From JAMWZF01 sp041628615 (GTDB taxonomy: Bacteria; Pseudomonadota; Alphaproteobacteria; Rhodobacterales; Rhodobacteraceae), in the NCBI GenBank assembly GCA_041628615.1, contig JBFKOW010000002.1, positions 1 to 60,781 of the forward strand: a stretch of DNA of 60,781 nt. Direction: 5' to 3'. The position numbers were made by a program, and so were the translations under genes. Of this stretch, positions 17,249 through 25,486 are shown one piece after another (the stretch's first letter is position 1; every line of letters begins with the position of its first letter). The notes beneath the pieces are model-generated. The model worked only from the letters and a program-made list of their open reading frames with translations, was not told where the DNA came from and made no database searches.

Positions 17249-17587
17249 TCAGTATGCCGCGGTCACGATGATCTCGACCTTGAGTTCCGGCCGCGCGAGC
17301 CTTGCCTCGCCACAGGCACGCGCGGGCGCATGGCCCTCCGGAACCCAGGCGTCCCAGACCGCGTTCATCTCGGCGAAATCGGCCATGTCCGCCAGCCAGA
17401 TCACGGCTTGAAGGATCCTCTCCGGGGACGAACCCGCCTTCGCGAGGAGGTCTTCCACCCGGGAAAGGCAATCCCGCGTCTGCTCCGCCACAGTTGCACC
17501 TGCGCCGACCTGCCCGCACAAGTAGGCCACGCCGTTGTGCTTGACGATCTTGCTCATTCGCCGGCCCGTCTCTATCCGTTCGATCAC
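17249..17587 (-). CDS. RidA/YjgF family imine deaminase
   Basis: A 112-residue RidA-family protein: VKHNGVAYLCGQVG near the N-terminus, CLSRVEDLLAKAGSSPERILQAVIWLADM in the middle, and the conserved C-terminal RPELKVEIIVTAAY; Arg in ARACGEARLARPEL corresponds to the catalytic Arg region. These enzymes hydrolyse reactive imines or enamines from amino acid oxidation. The GTG at 17587 is chosen because AAGGAGG lies five bases upstream; a longer frame to 17710 has no such site. Placement just before dadA suggests it clears the imine made by that enzyme. Confidence 0.9.
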   Translation of the reverse strand: MIERIETGRRMSKIVKHNGVAYLCGQVGAGATVAEQTRDCLSRVEDLLAKAGSSPERILQAVIWLADMADFAEMNAVWDAWVPEGHAPARACGEARLARPELKVEIIVTAAY

Positions 17588-17712
17588 GGCAGCCTCCTTG
17601 CTGTTGCCTGTCTCGGCGGCAGGGTCCCCCTCCCCCGGTTCGTGAAACGTTAGCGGCTCGCGAGGCGAACGGCCAGTTTCGGCAAGGCGATCTCCGAGCG
17701 GTTCGAGCATGA

Positions 17713-17976
17713 CTGACCTGTCTAGCCCCCAACGACCGGGCCATCGAGAACGAGGCGTTCCTGCTCTCGCTCAATCGCGCCGGAACGGACTATGGCAATT
17801 CGCCTTTCTGCCATCCGTGGATGGACGGGAGCCGCGGCCCCGAGAGCTTCGCCGCGCATCGCGAAGACCTGCGACATATCCGCATTGAACGGCGCAGCAT
17901 GGTGGATGCACGCGCGACCTACACCCTACTCAAGGATCGGCGGGACGGATACCATCTGTCCTGCCCATCCGGATAA
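17713..17976 (+). pseudogene. C-terminal remnant of a carbon-nitrogen hydrolase (nitrilase family)
   Basis: No start codon-initiated gene fits, but the plus frame from 17713 to the TAA at 17974-17976 reads as the C-terminal part of a nitrilase-family amidohydrolase: RAIENEAFLLSLNRAGTDYG followed by GNSPFCHPWMDG and a closing LLKDRRDGYH. RAIEN plus LSxNRxG is the family's conserved stretch after the catalytic Cys. An in-frame stop (17710-17712) lies just upstream, and the catalytic Glu, Lys and Cys regions are missing. This is therefore a 5'-truncated gene relic of about 87 codons. Confidence 0.6.
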
Positions 17977-18017
17977 CCGCCGAGAACAACCGGCGACCTT
18001 CAAGGAGAGACAGTCAC

Positions 18018-21000
18018 ATGACCCGGAGCGCTTCTGCTTCCAATTTCGCCGAGAACCCGCTGCGCGCGCGGGTCAGGGAAAGCTACTTCGCGGACGAGGC
18101 GGAGTTGCTGAAGTCGCTCGCGGGCAAGATCAAGCTCTCGAAGGAAGGCCGGGCCAAGGCGGCGGCGGCCGGCGCGGATTATGTGAGGCGTGTGCGCAAG
18201 GACACCAAGCCGTCGATGATGGAGGCGTTTCTTGCCGAATACGGCCTGTCCACCGCCGAAGGCGTGGGGCTGATGTGTCTGGCCGAGGCCCTGCTGAGGG
18301 TGCCGGATGCCGAGACCATCGACGATCTGATCGAGGACAAGGTCGCCCCGTCGAACTGGGGGGCGCATCTCGGACATTCCTCCTCGCCGCTGGTCAATGC
18401 CTCGACCTGGGCCCTGATGCTGACCGGCAAGGTTCTTGACGACGATTCCAAGGGCCCGGCACGCGCGATCCGCGGCCTGGTCAAGCGCTTGGGAGAGCCG
18501 GTGGTGCGCACCGCCGTCGGGCAGTCGATGAAGATCCTCGGCCGCCAGTTCGTGCTGGGCCAGACCATCGAGGAAGGGATGAAGAACGCCCGCGATCTGG
18601 AGAAGAAGGGTTATACCTATTCCTACGACATGCTGGGCGAAGCGGCGCGCACCGACGAGGACGCACAGCGCTATCACGCCGCCTATGCCAAGGCGATCAG
18701 CGCCATTTCGAGGCAGGCCAAAGGCGACGTGCGATCGAGCCCCGGCATTTCCGTGAAGCTCTCGGCGCTGCATGCGCGCTATGAGTACAGTCACCGCGAA
18801 ACGGTGATGGCCGAACTGCTGCCCCGTGCGCTGGAACTGGCGAAACAGGCGGCAAAGGCAGGCATCGGCTTCAACATCGACGCCGAGGAGCAGGACCGGC
18901 TCGACCTGTCGCTCGACATCATCGAGGGCATGCTGTCGGACCCGGCGCTCGCGGGTTGGGACGGGTTCGGCGTCGTTGTCCAGGCCTATGGCCGCCGTGC
19001 GGCGCCCGTGATCGAAACGCTCTACGACATGGCCGAACGGTACGACCGCAAGATCATGGTGCGGCTGGTCAAGGGGGCCTATTGGGACACCGAGATCAAG
19101 CTGTCGCAGGAACTGGGCGTCGAACGGTTCCCGGTCTACACGCGCAAGAACAACACCGATGTCAGCTACATGGCCTGCGCGCAGATGCTGCTGGACCGCC
19201 GCGACCGGATCTATCCGCAATTCGCCACCCACAATGCGCATACTTGCGCCGCCGTCGTCGCCATGGCGGGCAATGACAGGGACAGTTTCGAGTTCCAGCG
19301 CCTGCATGGCATGGGCGAGTCGTTGCACGAGATCGTCAAGCAAACCGAAGGCACGCGCTGCCGCATCTATGCGCCCGTCGGCGCGCATCAGGACCTGCTG
19401 GCCTATCTGGTCCGGCGGCTTCTTGAAAACGGCGCCAACTCGTCCTTCGTGAACCAGATCGTCGATCCCAAGATCCCCGCCGAGGCGATTTCCAGCGATC
19501 CTGTGACCACGATGGAGGAATTGGGCGACCAGATCGCCAATCCGACGATCCGCCTGCCGCTCGACCTCTTTGCGCCGGACCGTCGGAATTCGAAGGGCTA
19601 CCGGATCAATGAACCGGCTTCGATCCTGCCGCTTCTGGCCGCCCGCGAGAAATTCGCCGATGCCACCTGGGACGCAGCGCCGATGATCGCTGGCGGCGCC
19701 AAGTCCTCCGGCCCGGTGCGCGACGTCTTCTCGCCCGCAGACAGCGGCCGCAAGGTGGGCACGGTGCAGGAAGCCACCGCCGAGGATGTCGCCGCCGCCG
19801 TGAAGGCCGCGAAGGCGGGCTTCGAGGACTGGTCCGCCCGCCCGGTGTCGGAGCGCGCGGGCGTCCTGCGCAAGCTTGCCGATCTCTACGAGGAGAACAT
19901 CGCCGAGCTGACCTCGATCACCACGCGAGAGGCGGGCAAGACGGTGCTGGACGGCATCGCCGAGGTGCGCGAGGCGGTCGATTTCCTGCGCTACTATGCC
20001 AACGAGGCCGAGCGGCTGGAGGAGGAGGAACCGGGCGGTCCGCGCGGTGTCTTCGTCTGCATCAGCCCGTGGAACTTCCCGCTTGCGATCTTCACCGGCC
20101 AGATCGCGGCGGCACTTGCCGTCGGCAATGCCGTGTTGGCCAAACCGGCGGAACAGACGCCGCTCATCGCCGCGCGGGCGGTTCGTATGATGCGCGAGGC
20201 GGGCCTGCCCGAGGCGGCGCTGCAGCTACTGCCCGGCGACGGCCCCACGGTCGGCGGCCCGCTGACCAGCAATCCCGATATCGCCGGGGTGTGCTTCACC
20301 GGGTCGACCGAAGTGGCGCAGATCATCCACAAGGCGCTGGCGCGGAATGCCGGGCCGAATGCAGTGCTGATCGCGGAGACGGGCGGGCTGAACGCCATGA
20401 TCGTGGATTCCACCGCGCTGCCGGAACAGGCTGTGCGCGATATCCTGATCTCGTCCTTCCAGTCCGCCGGTCAGCGCTGTTCCGCGCTCAGGGTGCTCTA
20501 CGTGCAGGAAGACGTGCACGACAAGCTCATGCACATGCTCTCGGGCGCGCTCGATGCGCTGGTGATCGGCGATCCCTGGCGCTCGGACGTCGACGTGTCG
20601 CCGGTGATCGACGCCGAGGCGCAGGCCGACATCATGGGCTATATCGAGAAACACCGCAAAGCCGGCACGCTGATCAAGACGGTGCCCGCGCCGGACGGAG
20701 GCACCTATGTCACCCCGGCCATCGTCAAGGTCGGCGGCATCGGCGACATGGAGCGCGAGATCTTCGGTCCGGTCCTGCATGTGGCGACCTTCAAGGCGCA
20801 GGACATCGACAAGGTGGTCGATGCCATCAACGAGCGGCAATTCGGGCTGACCTTCGGCCTGCATACCCGCATCGACGACCGGGTCGAGCAGATCGTGGAT
20901 CGGATTCACGTCGGCAACTGCTACGTCAACCGCAACCAGATCGGTGCCATCGTCGGCAGTCAGCCCTTTGGTGGCGAGGGACTGTCGGGCACCGGGCCGA

Positions 21001-21683
21001 AAGCGGGCGGACCGCTCTACCTCACCCGTTTCCGGCGGGTCGGCAAGGTCGAAAGCCATGCCGCCCCCGAAGGCAAGGCGCTGAGTGGCGCGGACCTCAA
21101 GGAGGCTCTGCGCGTCGTCGATGACGTCAACTGGGCGGCACGGGCCGACCGGGTGCAGGTGCTGCGGGCCACGTTCAGCGGGAAGTCCGGGCTGGTGCGA
21201 AAGGCTCTGACGGAAACCGCCGCGATGGACATGTCGCCCCAGACGCTGCCGGGGCCCACCGGCGAAAGCAACCGGCTGCGGACCTTCCCGCGCGGCAATG
21301 TGCTCTGCCTGGGTCCCACGGTCGAGATCGCGCTGGCGCAGGCGGTTCAGGCCCTCGGCGCGGGCTGCAGCGCGGTCATTGCCGTGCCGGGGTCCGGCGA
21401 TGCGGTCAGGCAACTGAGGTCCGCCGGCGCGCCTGTCACCGCGCTGGACGGCACCGTTTCGCCGGACGTGCTCAAGTCGGTCGACGGCTTCGCCGTGGTG
21501 TCCGCATGCGGGCAGTCCGACTGGACCCGCGCGCTGCGGATCGCCCTGTCCGAGCGCGACGGCCCGATCATGCCGTTGGTGACCGAGGCTGTCGGCCCCG
21601 AGCGCTACGTTCTCGAACGCCACCTCTGCATCGACACGACCGCGGCAGGTGGCAACGCGAGCCTGTTGGCCGCTTCGTCCTAG
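18018..21683 (+). CDS. putA: Bifunctional proline dehydrogenase / L-glutamate gamma-semialdehyde dehydrogenase
   Basis: A 1221-residue PutA. Residues about 60-480 hold the FAD proline dehydrogenase barrel (NIDAEEQDRLDLSLDI; YRKIMVRLVKGAYWDTEI region; FATHNAHTCAAVVAMA). Residues about 530-1000 hold the aldehyde dehydrogenase with PWNFPLAIFTGQIAAAL, ETGGLNAMIVDSTAL and catalytic Cys 821 in SAGQRCSALR. A C-terminal domain of about 200 residues follows. There is no N-terminal ribbon-helix-helix segment, so it should not be a DNA-binding trifunctional PutA. It oxidises proline to glutamate at the membrane. No Lrp-type putR gene is adjacent. Confidence 0.96.
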   Translation: MTRSASASNFAENPLRARVRESYFADEAELLKSLAGKIKLSKEGRAKAAAAGADYVRRVRKDTKPSMMEAFLAEYGLSTAEGVGLMCLAEALLRVPDAETIDDLIEDKVAPSNWGAHLGHSSSPLVNASTWALMLTGKVLDDDSKGPARAIRGLVKRLGEPVVRTAVGQSMKILGRQFVLGQTIEEGMKNARDLEKKGYTYSYDMLGEAARTDEDAQRYHAAYAKAISAISRQAKGDVRSSPGISVKLSALHARYEYSHRETVMAELLPRALELAKQAAKAGIGFNIDAEEQDRLDLSLDIIEGMLSDPALAGWDGFGVVVQAYGRRAAPVIETLYDMAERYDRKIMVRLVKGAYWDTEIKLSQELGVERFPVYTRKNNTDVSYMACAQMLLDRRDRIYPQFATHNAHTCAAVVAMAGNDRDSFEFQRLHGMGESLHEIVKQTEGTRCRIYAPVGAHQDLLAYLVRRLLENGANSSFVNQIVDPKIPAEAISSDPVTTMEELGDQIANPTIRLPLDLFAPDRRNSKGYRINEPASILPLLAAREKFADATWDAAPMIAGGAKSSGPVRDVFSPADSGRKVGTVQEATAEDVAAAVKAAKAGFEDWSARPVSERAGVLRKLADLYEENIAELTSITTREAGKTVLDGIAEVREAVDFLRYYANEAERLEEEEPGGPRGVFVCISPWNFPLAIFTGQIAAALAVGNAVLAKPAEQTPLIAARAVRMMREAGLPEAALQLLPGDGPTVGGPLTSNPDIAGVCFTGSTEVAQIIHKALARNAGPNAVLIAETGGLNAMIVDSTALPEQAVRDILISSFQSAGQRCSALRVLYVQEDVHDKLMHMLSGALDALVIGDPWRSDVDVSPVIDAEAQADIMGYIEKHRKAGTLIKTVPAPDGGTYVTPAIVKVGGIGDMEREIFGPVLHVATFKAQDIDKVVDAINERQFGLTFGLHTRIDDRVEQIVDRIHVGNCYVNRNQIGAIVGSQPFGGEGLSGTGPKAGGPLYLTRFRRVGKVESHAAPEGKALSGADLKEALRVVDDVNWAARADRVQVLRATFSGKSGLVRKALTETAAMDMSPQTLPGPTGESNRLRTFPRGNVLCLGPTVEIALAQAVQALGAGCSAVIAVPGSGDAVRQLRSAGAPVTALDGTVSPDVLKSVDGFAVVSACGQSDWTRALRIALSERDGPIMPLVTEAVGPERYVLERHLCIDTTAAGGNASLLAASS

Positions 21684-21697
21684 TGCACGGCCGCGCC

Positions 21698-21726
21698 ATG
21701 CCGGGCAGCCCATGCGCGCCCGGCAT
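21698..21726 (+). terminator. Hairpin after putA
   Basis: ATGCCGGGC (21698-21706) and GCCCGGCAT (21718-21726) form a perfect nine-base-pair stem with an 11-base loop, starting 15 bases after the putA stop. There is no T-run after it, so it may be a processing or transcript-stabilising hairpin or a weak terminator. Confidence 0.4.
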
Positions 21727-21953
21727 GACATGCTCCGTCTCGGCAAGCCGCATCTCCGTTCCGCGATGGCTTCGGAGATCCGTTTTCGGGCCGTCCGAGA
21801 GTTCGGCTTGCAGCATCCTGAAAACAGGCGTCCGCGGTCGCGGCGCATGCCTCCTTTCGGCTCGCCGGGTAGCGGTCATCCCGGCGCCTTATCGGGGCAC
21901 CGGCAAGGCACCCGATTTCCAACGCATCATGGATTGAGCGCCGTGACCAAGGC

Positions 21954-21972
21954 CCGCCCAAACTTTGGGCGG
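21954..21972. promoter_or_regulatory. Perfect palindrome upstream of nasT
   Basis: CCGCCCAAA (21954-21962) and TTTGGGCGG (21964-21972) are perfect inverted repeats around a single C, 72 bases before the nasT ATG. The near-zero spacer suits a dimeric protein-binding site rather than an RNA hairpin. The rest of the 360-base gap between putA and nasT (21684-22043) shows only the putA hairpin; no sigma-54 element was seen. Confidence 0.35.
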
Positions 21973-22043
21973 CTCCTGCGTCCGCCGTGCTTCGCGGCAG
22001 CGCACTCCTTGCCAGGCACGCCGCGGCGGACCATCCGCAGGAC

Positions 22044-22628
22044 ATGGCCGCCCCTCTGTCCATCGTTGTCGTCGAGGAAGACCGCGATCGCGCGATCGCC
22101 ATCGTCGATGCCCTCAGGGACAGCGGCGACTATGACGTGCATGTCATCGGCAACGTGTCGGGGCTGGCGCGCAGGATCGCGGCCTTCCTGCCCGATATCG
22201 TGCTGATCGACATCGACAATCCGACGCGCGACATGCTGGAGGAACTGACCCTGGCATCCGGGCCGCTGGAGCGTCCCGTGGCGATGTTCGTCTCGGGCGC
22301 GGCGGGCAGGCTGGCCCGGGCGGCGGTCGAGGCCGGCGTCTCGGCCTACGTGGTCGACGGGCTGCAGCCCGAGCGGCTGAAACCCGTGATGGACGCGGCC
22401 ATCGCCCGGTTCCAGATAATGCGCCAGATGCGCACCGAACTGGACGAGACCCGGCGCGCGCTGGAGGAACGGAAGGTCATCGATCGCGCCAAGGGGCTGT
22501 TGATGAAGGCCAAGGGGGTCGGGGAGGACGAGGCCTACGCGATCCTGCGCAAGGCGGCCATGGACCGGGGCCGCAAGGTCGCGGAAGTGGCCGAGGCCCT
22601 CGTGTCGGCGGCGGGCCTGTTGCAGTGA
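22044..22628 (+). CDS. nasT: NasT, ANTAR-domain antitermination regulator of nitrate assimilation
   Basis: A 194-residue two-domain protein. Residues about 5-120 are a receiver-like domain (SIVVVEEDRDRAIAIVDAL; DIVLIDIDNP). Residues about 125-190 are an ANTAR RNA-binding domain, recognisable by IDRAKGLLMKAKGVGEDEAY and AILRKAAMDRGRKVAEVA. NasT binds paired hairpins in leader RNAs to stop formation of a terminator. The start chosen is the ATG at 22044 because the receiver fold begins right after it; a frame from 21987 is also open. Its stop overlaps the GTG of nasS, the nitrate sensor that holds NasT inactive. Confidence 0.92.
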   Translation: MAAPLSIVVVEEDRDRAIAIVDALRDSGDYDVHVIGNVSGLARRIAAFLPDIVLIDIDNPTRDMLEELTLASGPLERPVAMFVSGAAGRLARAAVEAGVSAYVVDGLQPERLKPVMDAAIARFQIMRQMRTELDETRRALEERKVIDRAKGLLMKAKGVGEDEAYAILRKAAMDRGRKVAEVAEALVSAAGLLQ

Positions 22629-23797
22629 AGACCATCTCCCTGCCCGTCGCCTTCATGCCGCTGGTGGATGCGGCCCCGCTGATCGCGGCACAGGAAATGG
22701 GTTTCGCCGAGGCGGAGGGCCTGTCGCTCGACCTGGTGGCGGCCCCATCCTGGTCGTCGGTGCGCGACATGCTGGCCTTCGGGCGGGTCGATGCCGCGCA
22801 TCTCCTGTCGCCGGTTCCGGTTGCGATGGCGCTGGGGTTGGGCGGTGTGACCACCGGCATATCCGCGGTCTCGGTGCTGTCCGTGAACGGCAACGTGATC
22901 GGCGTGAGCCGCGCGCTGGAGGCCCGCCTGCGCGAGGCCGGGCACCCCTTCGACTTCGCGGATGCCGCCGCGGCGGGCACGGCGCTGGCGCGGGTCGCCG
23001 GCGATGGCCTGACGATCGGCGTTCCCTTCCCCTTCTCGATGCATGTCGAGCTTCTGCATGTCTGGTGCGCCGCGACGCCGCTCAGCGACATCCGGATCGA
23101 CATCCGCACGGTGCCCCCGCCGCTGATGGCGCAGGCGCTGGCCGCGGGCGAGATCGACGCCTTCTGCGTGGGTGAACCCTGGGGGTCCGTGTCCGTGGAA
23201 GCGAATACCGGCGCGCTTCTGCTGCCGGGGGCGGCGATCTGGGCCTTCGCCCCGGAAAAGGTGCTGGCCACCCGCACCGACTGGGCCGAGACGGAACCCC
23301 ACCTGCTGGAGCGCCTGATGCGGGCGGTCTGGCGGGCGGGACGCTGGCTGTCGCAGCCCGACAGCCGCACCGCCGCCGCCGAGATGCTGTCGCGCCGCGC
23401 ATGGCTGGACCTGCCGTCAGAGGTGATCGACCGTGCGCTGTCCGGCAACCTGATGGTCTCCGCCAGCGGCGAGGTGCGGACGGTGCCGGGATATATCGAA
23501 TTCCACCGTGGCGCGGCGAATTTCCCGTGGCGCAGCCAGGCGAAGTGGATCGGACACCAGGTCGCCCGCCGCACGGGGCTCGACCCGGAGACGTCGATGC
23601 GGCGTGCTGCCGGCGTCTTTCGCAGCGACCTCTACCGCGCGGCGATGAGCGGAACCGGTGCCGACCTGCCGGGTGCCTCCGAAAAGCTCGAGGGATCGCT
23701 CGCCCATGAAACCCCGGTCGCATCGGGATCGGGCCGGCTGATTCTGGCGCGGGACGCGTTCTTCGATGGTCGCGTTTTTGATCCTTCGGGGGAATGA
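22625..23797 (+). CDS. nasS: NasS, cytoplasmic nitrate/nitrite sensor (NrtA-like)
   Basis: A 390-residue protein of the NrtA/CmpA fold without a signal peptide, as expected for NasS. Motifs shared with NrtA are PLIAAQEMGFAEAEGLSLDL, VDAAHLLSPVPVAM and GEIDAFCVGEPWGS. NasS complexes with NasT when nitrate is absent and releases it when nitrate binds. It starts with GTG in a four-base overlap with nasT, which fits the need for balanced expression. A leader RNA with a terminator lies between it and nrtA. Confidence 0.9.
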   Translation: MKTISLPVAFMPLVDAAPLIAAQEMGFAEAEGLSLDLVAAPSWSSVRDMLAFGRVDAAHLLSPVPVAMALGLGGVTTGISAVSVLSVNGNVIGVSRALEARLREAGHPFDFADAAAAGTALARVAGDGLTIGVPFPFSMHVELLHVWCAATPLSDIRIDIRTVPPPLMAQALAAGEIDAFCVGEPWGSVSVEANTGALLLPGAAIWAFAPEKVLATRTDWAETEPHLLERLMRAVWRAGRWLSQPDSRTAAAEMLSRRAWLDLPSEVIDRALSGNLMVSASGEVRTVPGYIEFHRGAANFPWRSQAKWIGHQVARRTGLDPETSMRRAAGVFRSDLYRAAMSGTGADLPGASEKLEGSLAHETPVASGSGRLILARDAFFDGRVFDPSGE

Positions 23798-23860
23798 TGC
23801 CCGCTTATTGAGCAGAACGGCCCCGGGGATGCGGCGCTGCAGCATTTTTCGCCGCACCAG

Positions 23861-23930
23861 GGGGATACGGGCTTGAGATCCCCGGACGACATCGGCTTTC
23901 TGGCATCACGCGGGGACAATGGCGTCCTCG
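23861..23930 (+). promoter_or_regulatory. Candidate NasT (ANTAR) target hairpins in the nrtA leader
   Basis: The clearest element is at 23910-23931: an eight-base-pair stem (GCGGGGAC with GTCCTCGC) closing the hexaloop AATGGC. ANTAR-target hairpins carry hexaloops with A at position 1 and G at position 4, which this loop has. A second stem lies upstream, GGGGAT (23861-23866) with ATCCCC (23878-23883), but its loop is 11 bases and fits the rule less well. The pair precedes the terminator at 23966-24013, the expected order for antitermination. Confidence 0.55.
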
Positions 23931-23965
23931 CACGAAATTCTCCCACCGACCGGGAAACCGAGCAC

Positions 23966-24013
23966 AGCCGCTCGATCGTGTCGCCAGATGGCGACGTGAT
24001 CGGCGGCTTTTTT
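23966..24013 (+). terminator. Regulated intrinsic terminator in the nrtA leader
   Basis: A long stem: AGCCGC (23966-23971), bulged T, CGATC, GT, GTCGCC (to 23985), loop AGAT, then GGCGAC, GT, GATCG and GCGGCT (to 24008), running into six T residues (24008-24013). It ends 50 bases before the nrtA ATG. A terminator this strong ahead of a nine-gene operon must be conditional, and nasT/nasS sit directly upstream. Confidence 0.8.
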
Positions 24014-24063
24014 CGTTTGTCCGGCCGCGTCCGCGCCGGACACAAGCCAGGAGACACGACACC

Positions 24064-25419
24064 ATGAAACGCCTCATCGCCACGCTGGCCGCCACGACCG
24101 CCCTTGCCGGGCCGCTGGCGGCACAGGAGCTCGAGACCGACGAGCTGACCTTCGGCTTCATCAAGCTGACCGACATGGCCCCGCTCGCCATCGCCTACGA
24201 GCGCGGATATTTCGAGGACGAGGGCCTGTTCGTGACGCTCGAGGCGCAGGCGAACTGGAAGGTCCTGCTGGACGGCGTGATCGGCGGGACGCTCGACGGG
24301 GCGCACATGCTGGCGGGCCAGCCGCTGGCCGCGACCATCGGCTACGGGTCCGAGGCGCATATCGTGACACCGTTCTCGATGGACCTGAACGGCAACGGCA
24401 TCACCGTGTCGAACGAGGTTTGGGAGCTGATGCGCCCGCATATCCCCTCGATGGAGGACGGCCGCCCGCAGCATCCGATCAGCGCCAAGGCGCTGGCCCC
24501 CGTGGTCGAACAGTTCCGCAACGACGGCGTCCGCTTCGACATGGGCATGGTGTTCCCGGTTTCGACCCACAACTACGAACTGCGCTACTGGCTCGCCGCC
24601 GGCGGCCTGCACCCGGGCTTCTACAGCCCGCAGGACATCACCGGGCAGATCGACGCCGACGTGTTCCTGTCCGTCACCCCGCCGCCGCAGATGCCCGCAA
24701 CGCTCGAGGCGGGGACGATCTTCGGCTACTGCGTGGGCGAGCCCTGGAACCAGGCTGCGGTGCAGCGCGGCATCGGCGTGGCGGTCATCACCGATTACGA
24801 GATCTGGCCGAACAACCCCGAGAAGGTCTTCGGACTGACCGCCGAGTTCGTCGAGGAGAACCCGAACACCACGAAGGCCATCGTGCGGGCGCTGATCCGG
24901 GCGGCCATGTGGCTGGACGAGAACGACAACGCCAACCGGATGGAAGCGGTCGAGATCCTGTCCTACCCCGAATACGTGGGCGCGGACGTGGAGACCATCG
25001 CCGCCTCGATGACGGGCACCTTCGAATACGAGCCCGGCGACGTCCGCGAGGTGCCCGACTTCAACGTCTTCTTCCGCTACGACGCCACCTACCCCTACTA
25101 CTCGGACGCGGTCTGGTACCTGACCCAGATGCGCCGCTGGGGCCAGATCTCGGAGCCACAGTCGGATGAGTGGTATCACGAGGTCGCCGGGTCCGTGTAT
25201 CGCCCGGACATCTACCTCGAGGCCGCGCGCAGCCTCGTCGAGGACGGGCTGGCCGACGAGGCGGACTTCCCCTGGGACACCGACGGGTTCCGCCCGGTGG
25301 CGACCGACCTGATCGACGGCATCCCCTACGACGGCCGCACGCCGAACGCCTATATCGACAGCTTTCCCATCGGCCTGACCGGCGAACAACTGGTCGTCGA
25401 CGGCGAAGTGCAGGGCTGA
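24064..25419 (+). CDS. nrtA: Nitrate ABC transporter substrate-binding protein NrtA
   Basis: A 451-residue periplasmic protein with signal peptide MKRLIATLAATTALAGPLAAQ and the NrtA/CmpA fold: GFIKLTDMAPLAIAYERGYF, LDGAHMLAGQPLA, MVFPVSTHNYELRYWLAAGG and IFGYCVGEPWNQ. It delivers nitrate (or nitrite) to NrtB. First gene after the leader terminator, so it should be expressed only when NasT acts. A compact hairpin follows its stop. Confidence 0.93.
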   Translation: MKRLIATLAATTALAGPLAAQELETDELTFGFIKLTDMAPLAIAYERGYFEDEGLFVTLEAQANWKVLLDGVIGGTLDGAHMLAGQPLAATIGYGSEAHIVTPFSMDLNGNGITVSNEVWELMRPHIPSMEDGRPQHPISAKALAPVVEQFRNDGVRFDMGMVFPVSTHNYELRYWLAAGGLHPGFYSPQDITGQIDADVFLSVTPPPQMPATLEAGTIFGYCVGEPWNQAAVQRGIGVAVITDYEIWPNNPEKVFGLTAEFVEENPNTTKAIVRALIRAAMWLDENDNANRMEAVEILSYPEYVGADVETIAASMTGTFEYEPGDVREVPDFNVFFRYDATYPYYSDAVWYLTQMRRWGQISEPQSDEWYHEVAGSVYRPDIYLEAARSLVEDGLADEADFPWDTDGFRPVATDLIDGIPYDGRTPNAYIDSFPIGLTGEQLVVDGEVQG

Positions 25420-25430
25420 CGGCCCGCGCC

Positions 25431-25452
25431 GCGGCGGGTTCCGGCCCGCCGC
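25431..25452 (+). other. Intercistronic hairpin between nrtA and nrtB
   Basis: GCGGCGGG (25431-25438) and CCCGCCGC (25445-25452) pair perfectly around the loop TTCCGG, 12 bases after the nrtA stop, with no T-run. Such hairpins after binding-protein genes commonly protect the upstream mRNA and raise binding protein over permease; that role is inferred. Confidence 0.55.
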
Positions 25453-25486
25453 ACCCTCCCCAATTCCCACACAGGGCGGCATCAGA

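Noticed and set aside
23830..23856. Stem TGCGGCG / CGCCGCA after nasS as a nasS terminator
   Set aside because: The T-run lies in the loop rather than after the stem, so it does not have terminator geometry; it may still be part of the leader fold.
21684..24063. Sigma-54 promoter for the nitrate genes
   Set aside because: No GG-N10-GC element of the TGGCAC...TTGC type was found upstream of nasT or nrtA.
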